Assembly (NCBI GenBank): GCA_037043015.1
Contig: CM073327.1
Span: 10,832,727-10,896,726 of the forward strand
Reading direction: 5' to 3'
Source: Bryum argenteum
Taxonomy: Eukaryota; Streptophyta; Bryopsida; Bryales; Bryaceae
DNA: 64,000 nucleotides
Shown here in pieces: positions 34,020 to 45,731 of this stretch (position 1 is its first letter; each line of letters opens with the position of its first letter). The notes under the pieces are model-generated. The model did no database searches and was not told where the DNA came from. It saw only the letters and a list, made by a program, of their open reading frames with translations. The position numbers were made by a program, and so were the translations under genes.

Positions 34020-34375
34020 GTAAAACTAGTAAGGTACCCGTCGTCTCGACGAAGAAGCTCTTTATATGATACTTTGAAAAAAGTATCCCGTGTCTACCAT
34101 TTCTTCAAACAAAATTATATATGCTCGTGTTTATTTTTATTTTTATTATTTAAAAATGTTTTTTATTATCTAAAAATATTTTCTATTTATTATTATTTTT
34201 TAAAAAATTATTTTTTATTTTTTTACAAATTCCTAAAAACATTAAAAAAAGGTTGGTAGATAGGTTGGTAATTTTGTAGGTTGGTAGGTTTGTATGTGGT
34301 AGGTTGGTAAGTTGGTGGGTAGGAAGGATCGCCATAGAGTATTATATTATAGAAGTAGATTTCATTGTGAGTTGT
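34020..34375. other. Possible MITE-like segment with GGTTGGTA repeats
   Basis: ACTAGTAAGGTACCCGTCG begins a low-complexity AT-rich block that ends in seven GGTTGGTA-like units (34251-34320) and GAGTATTATATTATAGAAG. The ends are only suggestive of a transposon. Confidence 0.3.
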
Positions 34376-34379
34376 GGGA

Positions 34380-37300
34380 GTCATTCAACTCCAAAGCCAA
34401 AATGGCTTCTTGTTGTTTCGGGCATCCTATATTAAAGGGTGAGAAGTAACTATATCAAAAAAGGCAATTTTGAGATTTTTGGCTATTTTTAGGCGACTCT
34501 CCTTTAGGTTTTATGAGAATCTTATGAAAAGAACTTAGTGAAGTCTTGAACAATGAAACTAATTATGAGCTTTTTTACGAAATATAACCCTAAGGTCACT
34601 TTGATTTGAAAGTTGTATAATATAATTTAATAACCTTTAAAAGTCCAACGAGGAATTCATTTTATAAAATGAATGGAAGCAAAGTTGAGTTGAAGTTGAT
34701 CAAAAGCTAATTCAAAATATATAAAAGAGAATTACTCAAGGATAAAGACCCTAAAGTGATTATGAAGCTAGCTTTTGGAAAATATTGACATGCACACAAA
34801 CAATTAGACTAGAGTACATATATACTCTTTCATTGTATGTATAGAAGACCAAAATCAAATATGTATAGTAGTTATGGAATCGAATTCTCTTGGTCTTTTC
34901 TCATGGGTTGTGAAGCATTTGCCTAGCTTTCCCTAGTCAACTAATTCTAAGACCAACCTTTTCTTCTACCTCATGTTTTTAAGTGTGAACTTGCGGATCT
35001 CTACTTCTTACGGTTGCCTAATTATAAATTGACCTTGATACCAAGAATGTTGGTGTGAGAGGTTGGTCGAGCAATTGGGTAGAAAGACTCTTGTCCAAGC
35101 AATAGCTGGCCGAGTTGGATAAGGTAGACAGTGCTAAATCCGTGAATCTCCTTAAATCGCCCACTCTGGATTCTTGCCTACTTTCTAGATTTAATGTAGA
35201 AGGATATACCTCATGTGCACATGGAGCATGTGAACGGTATAGGTAATGTGGTTCATGTCACTTCTAAATTTTTTTATAGGTGCTTAAAAAATATGACAAA
35301 AATATGGAAACTTCTTCATTTCTTCATATCTATAATTGAAAAATATCGATTCACATATTCCAAGTTTTCAACTATAGTGTAGTCCTTAAATGCACGGTTT
35401 AAACATTGTCTACCTTAGTGCCTACTCCCCTCACTTGCAAGGAGGCAGATCCAAGGCATACATATCAACAACATGTGCAAATTTAGGCCTTCTCTTTAAT
35501 TTCTAATAATCCAAGTGATTTTGGAAGTTGAAACCTCAAATGTGCAATTATCTATGTGTATGCATTCCTAGAGGTATAAACAATTTTTTTGTAGTTTTTT
35601 AGTCTTTAGATGTAGGATCTTATATAATCCAGTTTGAAAGTAATTCTCTAAATTTGAACCCTTGGAATATTACCATAACATTCAAAGTCATAGCAAAAGT
35701 TTTTTGGGCTTTGCGTGAGAGGTATGATCTTCATGGTGCAATGGGGGACTTGATGATTGCTACCCTAAACATTTTTCTCATATTGTTTCTATGTAGGTAA
35801 CTAAGTCAAGTAAGCCCATGCAAATGTTTAGAGACTCGTTACATTGTTTAAACCTTAATGCGAAGTTTTATCAAGAAGAAGCTATAAAAACAACAATTCA
35901 CTAGGAAAAGAATGAAAATCATTACATACCTAAGTAAGTATGTGAAATTTTTTCAAGTCAAAAAAGGTAGGTAGAGAATTTAATTACAAAGAATGCTTAC
36001 ACAAGTGTAGAGCAAAACAATGCTTGGAGTAAGATTAGTCCTCATTCCAACCCCTTGCTTCATTTACTATAAAGATGCTACAATCAATATAAAATAATAT
36101 GACCCAAACGTGCCGAATATCAAAAAACGACGTTGTGGATGAAAGGTTGAAACTTTGAAGAGCCATAACTTCTTCATCTAGAGTCTGTTTTGAATGAAAT
36201 CACTTGGGTTAAGTCCCCAATCAAGCCTAGTTTACGTGGCAAAAGTTGCAGATTCATAATATGGAGTATTAATAAATGGCATGAATTTTACTGAAGGAAG
36301 CTCTTGCTTATGGTATAAAACATAGGGCACGTATTACCAATGCAAGCCAACTATGTGAAGTCAGATGTAGTTTTTCATGGTTTTTTTCTTTCAATAATCA
36401 TGATTTCAAGATGAATACTAACAACTTTCTAGTTGGAAGTTTTTTGATCCATATAACTTTGGTCTTGGATTTGTAGTGATGTTTCTACAAAGAAAAAAGT
36501 GAATAAATGGATGATTTTTGAGGAGCTATATCTCCTTCATCCATTGTTGGAATTTGACTTTGTTTTTTGAAATGGGTTCCAATTTGAGTCCAGTTCATGT
36601 GGTAGAACACTTCACAAAATAAAAAATGTATCGAAGATAAGGGTTAGAATCAAGTGCAAAGGATTGAATTTTGGATATTGTCTTATTGTAAATGTTTTGG
36701 CAGTTTTCACCACTGCAAGGCCATTATTTGTGTGAAGAAAGTTTTCTCATAGATTTTTTTTTTTTGAGGGTGTTATTGAGAAGAGGGTACAAATTTTTGT
36801 AGTAGGTGGTTTTTTCATTGCAATAAGTTAATTGGTAGCATTTTCACGTTAAAGTGAAAATGATGAGATTTTGTGATGGTTTTAAATTAATAATATGTTA
36901 TGATTTTGCAATCTATGAGGCATTATTATTCAAAACTTGAGTCACATGGTGTACAATATGTCTACTACAAGATTGTACAAATGAGATTTAAATAACATCC
37001 CTTTGTTTCCATTTCTGACATCTTATTTTAAGAATGTGTTTGTTCTTGAATTCTTGTAAAAAGTCAAACCATTTAAGGGTCACAACTAGCCCATATTGCT
37101 CACTTACCCTAACCTTCCTTCAAGCCAAAACAATAGGTTTTTGCCAGGTAGGCTAGTTGAAGGTGTTGTACATAATATTTTTCCCTAAGATTTTTCCACA
37201 TGCTCTTTATAGTGAAAAGTGTGTGTGGTAAATTTTCCAAAGTCAAATTTCAAATTTTGAGTCTTCTAGGAGAACCCTTGGGTTGAGAGCCGAGATGGGA

Positions 37301-38520
37301 AAGCTCAAAAAAGTAAAGGCAAGAGGATTTTCTCAATATTTTTTTATTTTTTTATGTTGTTGAAAGGTTTTCTTGTGATGAAAGTTCAAAAGCTTCTACT
37401 TTAAGCTATATTTGAATTGCAACAATTTGTTGATAGCATTCTAACTCTGAAGTGAACATGATGAGGTTTTAAATTCTGTTTTGAGCACTAACATATTATG
37501 ATTTGCAATCTGTAGGGCCTCATGACTTTGGATTGAATGCGAATGATTCACAATAAGTGTAATACCATGTTCTATGATTGTAATTCAAATACGACAATAT
37601 CATTGATACTTTTGACACCTCAAAAACAATGATGGTTTTAGAGCAAGAAAACATTACGACACCGAAGAGTTAATTGCAAAAACTGTTTATGATAGCTCTA
37701 TCACAATATATCATCATATCAATCACTTGCCTACAAATAAACATAATTTTTTTTTTAGAGATTATAATTTATGTATTATCAAGTTGAAACCTATAGCATG
37801 TTGTAGAGTTTTTCCATACCTTTCCGAAAAGACCACTCATGTATCAAAGTCCTTCATACTTTAGGTAATGTTTGCAGTCGAAGTTTGAAATCACTATTAG
37901 GGCATGCTTGAAGTCCACGCAAATTGTTGTATACCCTCATATATTCTTGAAATTCACCTAAAATTGATTAAAGCACAAAAACTTCAAAAATTCACCAGAA
38001 ATTGAGATTTTACTCTTTCAAGTATCGTCCTTGTGTATGTAAATAAGGTTCTAAGGCATTACCTCACCCTTATGATTTCCAATTAAATACTTCTTCATAT
38101 GCTTTTTTTATTGTTAAGGACCGGCCTTTGTATTTGAATTTTAGCATAACTCTATGTGAAAAAAACAAGCATTCCTACAGATTTTACAGGTCCCATGAGA
38201 GTAAGAATTAAGTGAACATGAATTTAACTAACCTAAAAACAACAATTTGAAGCCTCATGTCAAATTTACTTCTGAATTTGGTTGTTTTGGCTCACAAGAC
38301 TTTAATCCCTCTTTGCAACGAGTGAAAAAACTTTTATTTAACTTTGAACATTATGATCTCACATATGGTGAGAAATTTGAATTTGAGATATAATCTACAT
38401 GTACACAAACAAGCCAACCAGCTAGGTACAAGATCCTACAATCAAATACCTCAAATTACGTCAAAAACTGAAAATTTGCACCTTTCAAATTTGCACTTTT
38501 TTGAAGTCATTCGACTTTAT
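34380..38520. other. Decayed transposon-derived DNA, no gene
   Basis: Contains an element end near 35495 (matching 26716), family D blocks at 36120-36300 and 36500-36720, and an inverted copy of the piggyBac-type left terminal region at about 38225-38523, ending GGGTTAA. No coding frame is credible. Confidence 0.5.
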
Positions 38521-38527
38521 GGGTTAA

Positions 38528-39512
38528 CCTGTATACATTCCCCATGTCAAATACAACATTTTGGATGAAAGACAAAAACTTTGCAGAGACATAACTTCTT
38601 CATCTAGAGTTTATTTTTGACATCATCAATTGCGTTTGGTCCCAAATCAAGTCTAGTTTGTGAGGTAAAAATTACAGACTCAAACATTAAAGTATGAATC
38701 AATAGTATGCATTTTAGTGAAGGCAACTTTTGTTTTTGGGTTTTCAAACATAAGGCATGCATGTTGTACCTTGCAAGCCTATTATGTGAAATCAATAGTT
38801 TTGGATGGAATTGTCTTTCACAATCATGATGTCATAATGAATTCTAACAAATTATAGTTCTAAGATTTTTGATCGAGTTACATTTGGTAGTAGATTTGCA
38901 ATGATGTTTCGGAAAATGGAAAAAGTAAAATAATGGATGATATGTGAGGAGCTATATCTCCTTCACCCACCGTTGAATCTTGACTTGAATTTTGGGATGG
39001 ATTCCAATTAGAGTCTAGTTTTAGTGGTAGAGACCTTGACCAAATCAAAGATGTTTTGGAGATAAGGCATGGGTGCAAAGGTTCTAATATTGGACTATTA
39101 TCTATTGTAAAAGTTTTGGCAGTTTTCACCATTGCAAGGCTATTATCTGAGCCAAGAAATTGATTTGCTGATTTTTTGTGGTAGAAGAGTGTCTTTAGAA
39201 TGAGCATGAACAACTTTCTGATTGGTGATTTCTTGATTTCATACTAAAGTGAAAATGGTGAAAATTTGGTGTTTTGTTTTGCGTAGTGATACATAATGTT
39301 CTGGCAATCTATGAGGCATGTGATGACGCAAGTTTTGGGTTAAATGACCTAAAACAAGTATACTACAAGTATGTATGGTTAAGATCTAAATAGCTTATTT
39401 TAATTTTTGACACTTTTTTTATAAAATATTTTTGGCCAAAAATATCCAGGGGAATTTAGGAGAAAAAGTTCAACACGTTATCCAAAATGTCATATTTTGA
39501 CGACAAGGACAT
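38528..39512 (+). mobile_element. Family D element, second copy (~985 bp)
   Basis: TTAA at 38524-38527 is followed by CCTGTATACATTCCCC and ACATTTTGGATGAAAGAC. The right side shows two nested or tandem ends: CCAGGGGAATTTAGGAG near 39447-39462 and GGACATTTAGGAATAAATT near 39498-39516. The latter preserves AAAATGTCATATTTTG, the inverse of the left subterminal block. Confidence 0.6.
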
Positions 39513-39519
39513 TTAGGAA

Positions 39520-41340
39520 TAAATTACAAATATTAAAAAAAATCATATATACTTTATACATGTGTAATCATTACAAAGATCTCCACTAATATATTCTTCC
39601 AAATTCATTCACTTCCTTGCAATAAAAAAAACTCTTAAATTCCTTTTTATCAAAGAAGAAGAGAAACGAGTTGTTTCTACGGATTATTACCTACTTGAGG
39701 GCCATATCATCATCATTACTACTCACATGGAATGAAGTTCAAAGAAAGGCTTAGTGGTTCAAAGAATGACTTCAAAAATGACACCATTGTCTTAGATACG
39801 ACGATTCATTATAACTACATTAGAAACGAGATATGTTATAAAACGATTTAAGATATATAAATTCAAATAGGAAGGTGGTTTCAAAAAAGGGAGCAATTTA
39901 TAGGAGGACTTTAATTTTGTGAAGCATAAAATACTTTGCAAATATATATTGCTTGTAGTTACAATACGATGTTATCAAAATTGCTATTTTTGTAAATAGT
40001 AAGTCATAATAGAGGCAAGTGGATTGGCAGATTGGTTAAGAGAATGATGTAGTTGATAGCGTATAAAAACTATATCATAAACAAGTAATTCGAACTACAA
40101 AGATTAGATACATATTTGGACAAGGATGTCATTGTGGAATCAAAATAAAGGCTTCTCAAAAATTTGTACTTGGAATCAATTTGTTTGTCCCAATAAACAT
40201 TTTGCATATTGAAATTGCCATCACTAGATTGAGTTGAACCCTACCTAGTCATCTTCAAGACTTCAACCAATCAATCCACATGTTCCTATCAATCTATCAA
40301 TGCCCAATCAAAATATGGCTTGTCAAAATTTGTACTAAGAATCGAGTTGTTTGACCCAATAAACAGTTTGCATACATAACTAAATTTAGTTGAATGCTAT
40401 CCAATTGATTCCAACAAAACATTCTAAATGTCCCTATCAATCTAAATGTATATTCTCATCTTTGAACTATACCTAGTAACTCCACAAAATTCTATTTTTC
40501 AAAAATTCAAACTATTGAATTCACTCTTCAACAAGAATGTCTATTTATCATCTTATTTACACATAAAATAAATCCAAACCCTAGTAGACCTATATAAACA
40601 ACACTGAAGGAACATGGGCTTTTACGTAAAGGTACAAACAACTTTATTCCACACTGAGACCAAACCAAAACTAAAAAAATTCTAACTCCAAATACTCAAA
40701 AATCACAAGTCTTATTAAAATAAAAAACCTCCAAAAGTCCCCATTGCCCATAGACTAAACCTCCTCACATTGATCTCAATAAGAAAACATGAGGTTCACC
40801 CAAAAAGAATGCTACAAATCCAAACCTTCGTCATAGAAACACATTCTTTTGTTGCATTGGATTCATCTCTCAACACACATGTGAGAAAAGCGTCACTCAT
40901 TAAAAAGAGGGGGAAGAGCGTTACAATTCATGGGTTCTTAAAAAACAAAAGGAAGCTTCAGAGTCTCATAACTTCATGAAGGGAAAAAGCAGAGTGAGGG
41001 AGAATTTCGAGGACTGAGCGATCTGATAGAAACAGCCGTGACACAACCATCTCCTTTCTGAAATATCCATGATAGCCATTGAAAGCAATCGAAAGAGTCC
41101 ATTGCTTCAATAGCCGATTCGCTTTTTTCATAATGAAAAGCCTGGACCTCATTGTTCATATGAGAAAGAGCACATGATGAAGAAGAAGCTTACTATTCAA
41201 TGCTGCCTCAGTCTTGGCAAGCAACAAAGTAAGCTGTCTGACTGGAGAGGAGAGAGTGGGGCTCATTCCACTGGATTCGCCTCGATAGAGACGCCGGTCT
41301 TGAGTTGAGGATCATCACTTTCTTTTGAATATGTAGAAGT
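39520..41340. other. AT-rich intergenic DNA, no gene
   Basis: Includes family F repeat units at 40130-40400 (GTACTTGGAATCAATTTG, AATAAACATTTTGCATA). The small frames near 40770-41159 lack recognisable features. Confidence 0.4.
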
Positions 41341-41344
41341 AGGT

Positions 41345-41790
41345 GATGGATATAGTAAGGTGCTCAATAATGGATCTATAGGGATGTTACCGGAGCAAGC
41401 ACTTTGTGTGGAAAGATAGAGCATGTGGAATCATCATTTTTGGACTCTTCTACGATGAATTTTTGAAGTTGGATATATAGGTGTTTTCTAAAATGGTGCC
41501 CTAATGTCGTGATAATTGTAAATCAGTGCTACGAGTGTTTCTCGGGGGCAAGGGAGGGGAACCTCCAAAACCCGTTTCAGGTTTAAGGAGAGTTAGGGGT
41601 TAATGGGGGCTCCATGAAATGCTGGTAACACTCTTTTATAGGCGTCCTTAATGTCCCACCCCTATTCTGTTTGCAGTGAGTACATGGTACTATTGTATGG
41701 AGAAGCTACTTATATACCTCTAAGTGAAGATTATTAGAGCTCTGTTATGGGATGTGCTCAATTTTAGACTACTCTACTATGAGAAAATTT
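41345..41790. repeat. Dispersed repeat family E, copy
   Basis: Matches 20765-21110 (AAGGTGCTCAATAATGG, CATCATTTTTGGACTCTTC) and 11556-12055 (AAAATGGTGCCCTAAT). It contains an interior CTTTATAGG/GGGGTTAATGGGG block. Confidence 0.6.
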
Positions 41791-42075
41791 TCTTTGTACA
41801 ACCCTTGAAGTTTTTGAGGAATCAATCTTTATGGAATATTTGAATTGTTGAAAACAACTCATGCGGGTGTTTTATCATGATTCTTTTGGATGCGTTGTTT
41901 TGGATATATGCGTTAATTTGGATACATTTCCATGAGTGCCATGCAAAGTGTTATAGTATATGGGGGAGGCATTTTGATTATAGTGTAGTGCCATGTCGAT
42001 TATGAATTTATGAAATGATTTGTTTGTGATGAGCAACAAGTTGTGTAGAATAGTTATTAGACTTCACTAAATATT

Positions 42076-42085
42076 ATTATTATTA

Positions 42086-42116
<31 letters not shown>

Positions 42117-42150
42117 AAAAGAAAAAAAGAAAAAAGAAAAAAGAAGAGGT
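42076..42150. repeat. (ATT)n plus A-rich purine tract
   Basis: Five ATT units, then A24 and GAAAA-type repeats. Confidence 0.9.
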
Positions 42151-42362
42151 TATACTTGAATTGTTGTAATTAGTAACGCCAAATTTATATTGTTCATGAT
42201 CCTTAGTTTTCAGTATCTAGACATGGTTTTTTATTTGAAGAATGAAATTCGATCTCAAATAATATATGTAGGATTTTTTTATATGTGAATGAAGATTCGC
42301 ATCCATTTTGTATGAAGTATACTCAATGGTTCTTACTAAATATTTTTGTCACCTATAACGAA

Positions 42363-43035
42363 AGGCACCACGAGCCTTGGCTTGGCAGTTAGGGCTCATG
42401 GCCCCCAATGAGGAGATTGTGGGTTTTATTCCCCATGCCGGCGTTGGTGTTCACCGCTATAGTCCACCCAACTATTGTGGGAGGTCCTTGGACCTTCTTG
42501 TAGGATCTGCTTAAAGTTGGCCAGCGAGCTGGTCACGGAGCCTCTTGTGGGGCAAATAATCCCTACCCCAAATAAAAATTGGGGTATATTTGCCTCCTAA
42601 TTTTTTAATGGTTGATGTCACTCATTGTTCCATGGGGCACCCCCCTAGGTACTACGGAGTCGTAGACCCCATTTCTAAACTCAAAATTTAAAAAAAAAAC
42701 ACAAAAGGGCATTCCAAAATGCAAAAAACAGAAAAAATGGATTTTCTGGCCGGGCATGTAGGGTCGAGGGGCTCCGAGACCAGCTCGCTGGCCAGCTTTA
42801 AGCTCACCCCTTGTTGTTTGGGTACCTTAAAGTCCTTTGGGGGATACTATGTCAAGTATCTTCAAGGCACTAGTAACTAGCTAGAAACTAGCATACTTAT
42901 AGTGTCCACTCCCGAGAGGGGGAAGTAGTATCGTTCCAACTTCCCCTTGTCGGGTGCCCTTCGGGATATTAGCATTACAAACGGACTCTTCATTCACGGC
43001 AGCCCCTTAGAAAGGGATCAGAGTTTCTACCTATC
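42363..43035 (+). mobile_element. tRNA-derived SINE, copy 2, with internal MITE
   Basis: CTTGGCAGTTAGGGCTCATG (A-box region) and TGTGGGTTTTATTCCCC (B-box region) match copy 1 at 30409. After the MITE insertion the SINE resumes with GTTTGGGTACCTTAAAG, matching GTATGGGTACCTCAAAG of copy 1. The downstream GC-richer sequence to about 43035 (GGGTGCCCTTCGGGATATTA) may be the SINE body or unrelated. Confidence 0.55.
42509..42803. mobile_element. MITE with 24+ bp TIR inserted in the SINE (295 bp)
   Basis: GCTTAAAGTTGGCCAGCGAG through GCTGGTCACGGAGCC at the left is the near-exact inverse of GGCTCCGAGACCAGCTCGCT through GGCCAGCTTTAAGC at the right (two mismatches in about 34). The target duplication is unclear. 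The TIR is unlike the TTAA families. Confidence 0.8.
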
Positions 43036-43039
43036 TATC

Positions 43040-45198
43040 TCACCTACAACGAAGGATTGATACATTAAATGGTTTATCATCATCCGTAAAATTTCACACT
43101 TGAAGTGCAAATTGTGTGTTTTGATTACAATTATATCCATTTTGGTTTGGGTGATTCAAGTAAATTTTAATATATGAACATTTAAAAAAACAAATAATAT
43201 TATTCATAAATAGAAGGAAAAACTCACATAACAAAATATTGTAGGTTTTTTCTTAAAGAACCAAGAAGGTAAGACTAAACACAAGTACCACATATATATG
43301 TAAAGAACAATCAAAACCAAACAAAATAAAAGTGTAGTTGAGCAAGTTGACCAAATTAATTACTTGAATTGGTATGAATATATCCCAATTTTGCACATCT
43401 TTTTGAAATGAGATGATGTAAATAAAAGTAACTACCGTAAACTTTTTCAAAATGTGAATTATTTGAATGAGTAAGTTTGTCACATGATCGAAGTAATTGT
43501 GAAATCCAACAATAATAATTACTATCATTTAATAATAATTACTTTCATACAAATAGATTGAGTGAATTATGTATTACTTATCTTTATTAATTGATCTTAT
43601 TAATATCTTCCATCAAACTCATAGCTTAATAATAGGAAGAGGTTGTCAACTAATAGACTTATCCATATGTGCAAAAATGTCATTTGAATCCCAAAATGTG
43701 AATTGTTGATTGTTACAGATTGATTAATTGTTGATATGATGCTTTAGCAAGGCAATCTTCATCTTGCTATTTTGGTGAGAATTTGTCAATAATTCCATAT
43801 TTGAAAACTTATTTGCCATTGCTTTTACCTCTGCATCTTACTATTTTGGTCATAATTTGTCAACAATGCCATTTTGAAAGCTTATTTGTCATTGCCTTTG
43901 CCTCTGTTATAGATCATCACTCCTACATCATTAGCAATCATAATGATAAGGTATTATAGCTTGTGGATTGAATGTAGTCCTGCTAAGTTCGGGTTTGAGG
44001 TTATCATTCATCAATGTATATTCCTGCGTATCTTTGAAATATTTGCGAGGTTATCATTCATCAATGTATATTCGTGCGTATCTTTGAAATATTTCCCTGT
44101 GCTGAGATAAATGTAGTCCCACCAGCACGAACCCAATGTCATCAATGTATATTCGTGCGTATCTTTGAAATATCCGCCTTTGCTGAGATAATTGTAGTCC
44201 CACGAGCCCGAATCCAATGTCATTAGTGTATACTCATGTACATTATAGAATTTTTACCTCAGTAAGTCAACCTAACACGTAAAATATATGAAGACTTAGA
44301 TGGAATCACCACTACATATGATGGAACTAACTTTAGCTTGTATTGGCCTTAAAAAAAGTTGGTGACGTTCCAACATGCCTTTATTCATTGGTATTAGTTA
44401 TTTATATGACCGTTGTTGTCATAGATTGTATATTATTCACATCAATTAAATAGCTCTCTATAGTCAAAACAATTGTATCCCAAAACTTAGTAATATGTCA
44501 AAACTGAAATATATTTGGTAAATAGTGACATCAATACAATATTACATTGATTTGGTTGAATTTTGTGAGGTTAAATGAATGATGCCTATTCAAGGCTTTG
44601 TAATCTTTAGATTGGTGTAAAACTCGAGGTTATATAAATATATGTAGTAAGACACCTCAGTTTTCAGGTTTTGGACATGGATAACATCGAAGTTACTCAA
44701 CAACTACAATAAATTCTTGATTAAAAACCATATTCAAAACAAACACTTCATCTTGTCCATGACTAAAATCTTCATTTGAATTCTATATTGATCCACTAAG
44801 AAATCACATATTTCTCTTAAAGTACGTCACAATATCATGATAGACATGGTTTCTTGAACTCCACTATCAAAACAAGCTCATGCCTTTCTTTGCTTCCCTA
44901 TAATATAAATGATTTCATATATATTTTATTCGTAAACAAGACTCCATTCTAATTACATGAAACACTAAAACATGTATATTTTCTTGTTGTACTCCGGAAA
45001 TAGAAACTTCAAACTCAAATAGTGAACCATTTAGTCAAAGAATGTTGAATGGATTAAAAGAAAGTGGGGCCCAAAATCCTCTCAAAAACAGCAAGATTCC
45101 AATGGATTCTTAAAAAGCAAGAAAACACTGGATAAAACAAGGGTCCAGGTATTGTAAATGCCTGTAAAGAGTGGATAGATTCTAGGCACGCAACCTCT
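43040..45198. other. AT-rich intergenic DNA with local duplications
   Basis: An ~80-bp duplication at 43757-43912 (CATCTTGCTATTTTGGT, CTTATTTGCCATTGC) precedes the tandem array at 43990-44230. No gene seen. Confidence 0.5.
43990..44230. repeat. Tandem repeat, ~81-bp unit, three copies
   Basis: CAATGTATATTCGTGCGTATC followed by TTTGAAATAT and GCTGAGATAA...TGTAGTCCCAC. The first copy is shortened to about 48 bp. Confidence 0.85.
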
Positions 45199-45202
45199 TT
45201 AA

Positions 45203-45727
45203 CCTCTAAGAGCCCCATTACCATTTTATGGTTGATGAGCGGGATTTTTATTTTTATTTTAATTAATTAATTAATTAATTAATTTTTAGTTTTTACTTTC
45301 CAAAATTTTGGTGAGTTAGGAACCACATCCAATTTATAGAACCTCGTTTAGATTCATAGATTGTTCACAATTAGTCTTCAAACACAAACAGGGCAAGGTT
45401 TTCTTAGTGTAAGAAAACTCGTTATTTTGGGCAATTGATGAGGTTCCTCATAGGTTACTGGTAGCCTCTCTTCATTGAATCATATAATATGTGATTTTAG
45501 CCTTATCAATCAGCTTTCACAAACCTTATCAATTTCCATTTACTAATAATAATAACACATAAATTTTAGATTGATTTTCAAAGTTTTAGTCTTTTTAGTT
45601 CATTATAAAAGAAAATTATCCTATTTTAAGAAATTCAACTGTATAGATCTGCTTTAGAGTTTAAAATCTGGAGTGCTACTTTAGTAAAGATATTTTATAA
45701 CACATCTAAGATTTTCTCCTTTAGGGG
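45203..45727. mobile_element. TTAA-flanked element with (TTAA)n inside (525 bp)
   Basis: TTAA at 45199-45202 and 45728-45731. Left end CCTCTAAGAGCC; right end, inverted, CCCCTAAAGGAG. An (AATT)n run at 45258-45285 lies inside. It is the TTAA-type element nearest to the SBP gene's upstream region. Confidence 0.65.
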
Positions 45728-45731
45728 TTAA

